This document shows, piece by piece, positions 62,077 through 64,000 of a DNA stretch of 64,000 nucleotides. Source of the DNA: Pyrococcus kukulkanii (GTDB lineage: Archaea > Methanobacteriota_B > Thermococci > Thermococcales > Thermococcaceae); NCBI RefSeq assembly GCF_001577775.1, contig NZ_CP010835.1, positions 124,001 to 188,000 of the forward strand, read 5' to 3'. The position numbers were made by a program, and so were the translations under genes. The stretch's first letter is position 1. Each line of letters starts with the position of its first letter. The notes beneath the pieces were generated by a model that saw only the letters and a program-made list of their open reading frames with translations, was not told where the DNA came from and did not search any database.

Positions 62077-62092
62077 TTCCCTCCCACCATAT

Positions 62093-62122
62093 AGTCACTA
62101 TGAGTGGTGAATATTTATAAAT
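62093..62122 (-). promoter_or_regulatory. Promoter of the 4-alpha-glucanotransferase gene with imperfect TGM-like operator
   Basis: On the minus strand the TATA element is ATTTATAAAT (62113-62122). Just downstream is AGTCAC-N5-GTGGTG (62093-62109, read on the plus strand). It resembles the Thermococcales glycolytic motif TATCAC-N5-GTGATA bound by TrmBL1/TGR, with four of six matches in each half. Downstream placement would mean repression when regulator is bound. Confidence 0.4.
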
Positions 62123-62164
62123 TATTTGTCGGTAACAAAATACATATATGTTCTGAAGAACCGG

Positions 62165-62190
62165 AGGCTGTCTAAGATGGCAGCCTTTTT
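62165..62190 (+). other. Hairpin followed by T run in divergent spacer
   Basis: AGGCTG and CAGCCT form a perfect six-pair stem around a 10-nt loop, followed by TTTT. It looks like a bacterial-type terminator but lies between divergent genes, upstream of the next gene, and a TATA-like CTTTTTATAA overlaps it. Confidence 0.45.
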
Positions 62191-62227
62191 ATAACTCCAG
62201 TGTCAATAAAGGTTTGGAGGGATAAAC

Positions 62228-62683
62228 GTGGACAAGAGGCTTATAGTGGTTCTAGTGGTATTCCTGTTTGTTCTATGGTACGCCCTTAGAACTGCCCAAA
62301 TACCTCCAGCGAGTATTCAAGCGTCAGCGGAAGTCTTCTACATCAACAATGAAACAGTAACCATAGTAGAAAAGGATGGATGGGGGCTATTTACTTTAGA
62401 AGTAAAGCCCAGGATCTCAGGGTTTACGTTCGAAATTGAGTTTCCTGAAGGCACTGAATACTTAATCAAGGTCAACGGGAAGGAGTACAGGGGGAACACG
62501 ACTTTCAAAACGACAATAGATAAGGACAGTGAAATCTACATAAACTTCAGGCTTCCAGACGAAGATACCAAGAAGCTCTATAGAGGAGAGGGCCAGTACT
62601 ACTTAACGATAAAGGCAAGCAAGCTTCCAATATGGTACGTTGAATATAAGATAAAACTGATTCCAAGGAAAGAGAAAGACTAG
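62228..62683 (+). CDS. Membrane-anchored or exported protein of unknown function
   Basis: 151 residues. One N-terminal hydrophobic helix (LIVVLVVFLFVLWYAL) anchors a beta-rich domain with TFEIEFPEGTEYLIKVNGKEYRG in two parts and several Asn/Thr N-glycosylation-type sites. Not recognised. The start is GTG after GGAGGGA. Confidence 0.65.
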   Translation: MDKRLIVVLVVFLFVLWYALRTAQIPPASIQASAEVFYINNETVTIVEKDGWGLFTLEVKPRISGFTFEIEFPEGTEYLIKVNGKEYRGNTTFKTTIDKDSEIYINFRLPDEDTKKLYRGEGQYYLTIKASKLPIWYVEYKIKLIPRKEKD

Positions 62684-62728
62684 CTTCCCATTCTATATTT
62701 TTGCACAAAGAAAAATTAAAAGACAGTA

Positions 62729-63535
62729 TCAACAAGATGGTTTCCCGTTCCATTTATTGCCATAACCATCAAAATCTACCTCCGCCCATGCATTGACAAA
62801 AACCCTTGGATGACTATCAAAGTGCCTAAACGCAAGATGGTAATGTGCATCTGCATAGACTCCCGCAGATAGTGGACCGTCGTCAGTATGGTGTGAAAAT
62901 GAACAAAGCCCAACTTTCATGTCATGATACTCCCATGAAAGGTCATCAACATCCACTATTTTGTTTCCATAATCAACCCAGAATTTGCCTTTTGCTCCAG
63001 TTTTTGTTAGAGTATCTTTTTCTCCTACCCATGTCCAGATGTATACATATTCTGCCAGGACTACTTTGATTGTCTTTAGAGACTTTACATTATCTACTTC
63101 GGCAACTTTGAAACTTTTCTGAGCAATGACTTTCACTTTCTTTTTACCGTAAATCGTTAAGATCGTGTATTCGCCAATAACGTCGCTTTTTGAGCTTTCT
63201 TTAATTACTTTAAATTTCAGTTCTCCAAATTTTTTAACGCCTGTCTTGTCCCAAACAACATAATAAGCCTTTGGAGGGAATTGATCTTTGACTTCGATAA
63301 CTGAATAGTGCAAGGAGTCTTTAGAAAGGGTACCGACATGCTTAAACGTCTTTATTCCGACTTGTTTGACTAGATAATTTGAAATCTCTGTTGGCAAAGT
63401 AGTGTTTATCGCTCTCTCGAAGGAAGGCTTATCCAAAGTTTGAACATTGCATTTCTCAATTGTTGTTTTCTCAATATCAAATCCATATACAAAAACTATT
63501 CCTCCAAGAATAATTCCAATTAATACCAATAGCAT
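62729..63535 (-). CDS. Exported protein of unknown function (start region possibly frameshifted)
   Basis: 268 residues from ATG 63535. A short hydrophobic start (MLLVLIGIILGGIVFVYGF) looks like a signal peptide lacking its basic end. The C-terminal third is rich in His and aromatic residues (CSFSHHTDDGPLSAGVYADAHYHLAFRHFDSHPRVF, shown for composition only in part) and ends in WNGKPSC. I do not recognise it. The only good ribosome binding site, GGAGGTG, is six bases before another ATG (63543-63541), which reads MKK and would join this frame only with one more A in the A run. The region is AT-rich. Confidence 0.68.
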   Translation of the reverse strand: MLLVLIGIILGGIVFVYGFDIEKTTIEKCNVQTLDKPSFERAINTTLPTEISNYLVKQVGIKTFKHVGTLSKDSLHYSVIEVKDQFPPKAYYVVWDKTGVKKFGELKFKVIKESSKSDVIGEYTILTIYGKKKVKVIAQKSFKVAEVDNVKSLKTIKVVLAEYVYIWTWVGEKDTLTKTGAKGKFWVDYGNKIVDVDDLSWEYHDMKVGLCSFSHHTDDGPLSAGVYADAHYHLAFRHFDSHPRVFVNAWAEVDFDGYGNKWNGKPSC

Positions 63536-63613
63536 TTTTTCATATTTTCACCTCCAGATTTAAAACAAACACAATGTGTTCTTTATATTTTATGAACTTT
63601 TCTAATTAGGCAG

Positions 63614-63645
63614 AGATACTTGCCAAATATAGTATCTTAAGATAC
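63614..63645. promoter_or_regulatory. Palindromic operator-like cluster
   Basis: AGATACT (63614-63620) and AGTATCT (63631-63637) form an inverted repeat with a 10-nt spacer. The second half also belongs to the perfect 14-bp palindrome GTATCTTAAGATAC (63632-63645). It lies upstream of the TATA-like CATAAAATATAAAG (about 63583-63597, minus strand) of the exported protein gene and downstream of alaS. Confidence 0.45.
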
Positions 63646-63680
63646 AATAAGAAGTAAAAACTCGAGAAATTAAATTAACA

Positions 63681-64000
63681 TTAGGCAAGCCTATCCTTGA
63701 TCTCCTTAATTGCCTTCTCAGCTTTCTCTGGGTCTTTTATCTTACCCTGGGCTAACTCCTTTCTTCCACCGCCTCCACCGCCTGCTGTAGAGGTAATGAC
63801 CTTTGCTAGATCGCCAGCCTTAAGGTCAAGTGCATCGCCAACAGCAACCACGAAGTGGCCTTCCCTGCTTATTAAAACTACAATCCTGTTGTCCTTCCTA
63901 AGCTTGTTAGCTGCCTCCCTGAGGTCGTCCATCGTTCCCTCTACTATGGCTCCTATGAACTCAATATCGTTAATCTTCTCAACCTTGCCCTCAAGCTCGT
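63681..64000 (-). CDS. alaS: Alanyl-tRNA synthetase, C-terminal part (cut by window edge)
   Basis: The last 105 residues of AlaRS are present, corresponding to the C-terminal DHHA1 domain. IVVLISREGHFVVAVGDALD and the glycine-rich STAGGGGGGRKELAQGKI are diagnostic. The frame is open to base 64000 (ELEGKVEKINDIEFIGAIVE), so the rest of the gene lies outside. The C-terminal domain bridges the aminoacylation and editing domains on tRNA(Ala). The free-standing editing enzyme AlaX-L is elsewhere in the window. Confidence 0.93.
   Translation of the reverse strand, partial: ELEGKVEKINDIEFIGAIVEGTMDDLREAANKLRKDNRIVVLISREGHFVVAVGDALDLKAGDLAKVITSTAGGGGGGRKELAQGKIKDPEKAEKAIKEIKDRLA

Overview
The window is chromosomal DNA from a hyperthermophilic euryarchaeon of the Thermococcales, most likely Pyrococcus. 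The evidence is the A-type ATPase operon, cupin-type phosphoglucose isomerase, Kae1, the proteasome beta subunit, a DUF257 protein, a GH57 4-alpha-glucanotransferase, a CGP-CTERM surface-protein tail (described from Thermococcaceae), archaeal TATA/BRE promoters and GGTGA-type ribosome binding sites. It is dense, ordinary core genome: no CRISPR array, insertion sequence or prophage was seen. Many starts are GTG or TTG, and many operon neighbours overlap by ATGA or GTGA. The species was not determined.

Layout. 1-10.1 kb: glmS (5' part), a C/D box sRNA, a secreted metallopeptidase-like protein, psmB, tldD/tldE, DUF257, an ECF S component, cysteine desulfurase, a HAD hydrolase, a LOG-like protein and a site-2 protease. 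10.1-17.7 kb: an NSUN6-type tRNA methyltransferase, a flippase-like membrane protein, a DUF835 protein, kae1, secF-secD and a TrkA-N protein. 17.8-26.5 kb: the A1AO ATP synthase operon H-I-K-E-C-F-A-B-D. 26.5-29.3 kb: a di-iron metallo-beta-lactamase (ODP-like) protein, a soluble chemoreceptor signalling domain and AlaX-L. 29.3-33 kb (minus): pyrC-pyrK-radical SAM-PP-loop ATPase. 33.2-40.9 kb: a Dpp/Opp-type ABC transporter. 40.9-46.1 kb: pgiA, purS-purQ-purL and nnr. 46.2-50.9 kb: initiator tRNA-Met, a free-standing LAGLIDADG protein, a polysaccharide flippase, guaB, an HTH-ACT regulator and acylphosphatase. 50.9-64 kb: a phosphoesterase, an FAD-dependent dehydrogenase, a Na+/H+ antiporter, ttuA, a glycosyltransferase/membrane-protein cluster, a GH57 glucanotransferase, two exported proteins of unknown function and the 3' end of alaS.

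Three reading-frame lesions stand out. ATP synthase subunit I is split by a one-base shortfall in an A run directly before a stop. The peptide-binding protein of the Dpp system is split by a perfect 8-bp tandem duplication. An exported protein near the right end has its best ribosome-binding-site-spaced ATG one base out of frame across another A run. These could be real mutations, recoding or slippage sites, or sequencing errors. The two A-run cases look alike, which favours a common cause for them.

The most interesting candidate system is the three-gene operon after the ATPase: an ODP-like di-iron oxygen-binding protein, a membrane-less chemoreceptor hairpin and an alanyl-tRNA editing protein. 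It suggests cytoplasmic oxygen or redox sensing. The clearest RNA discovery is the textbook C/D box guide RNA at 790-838.
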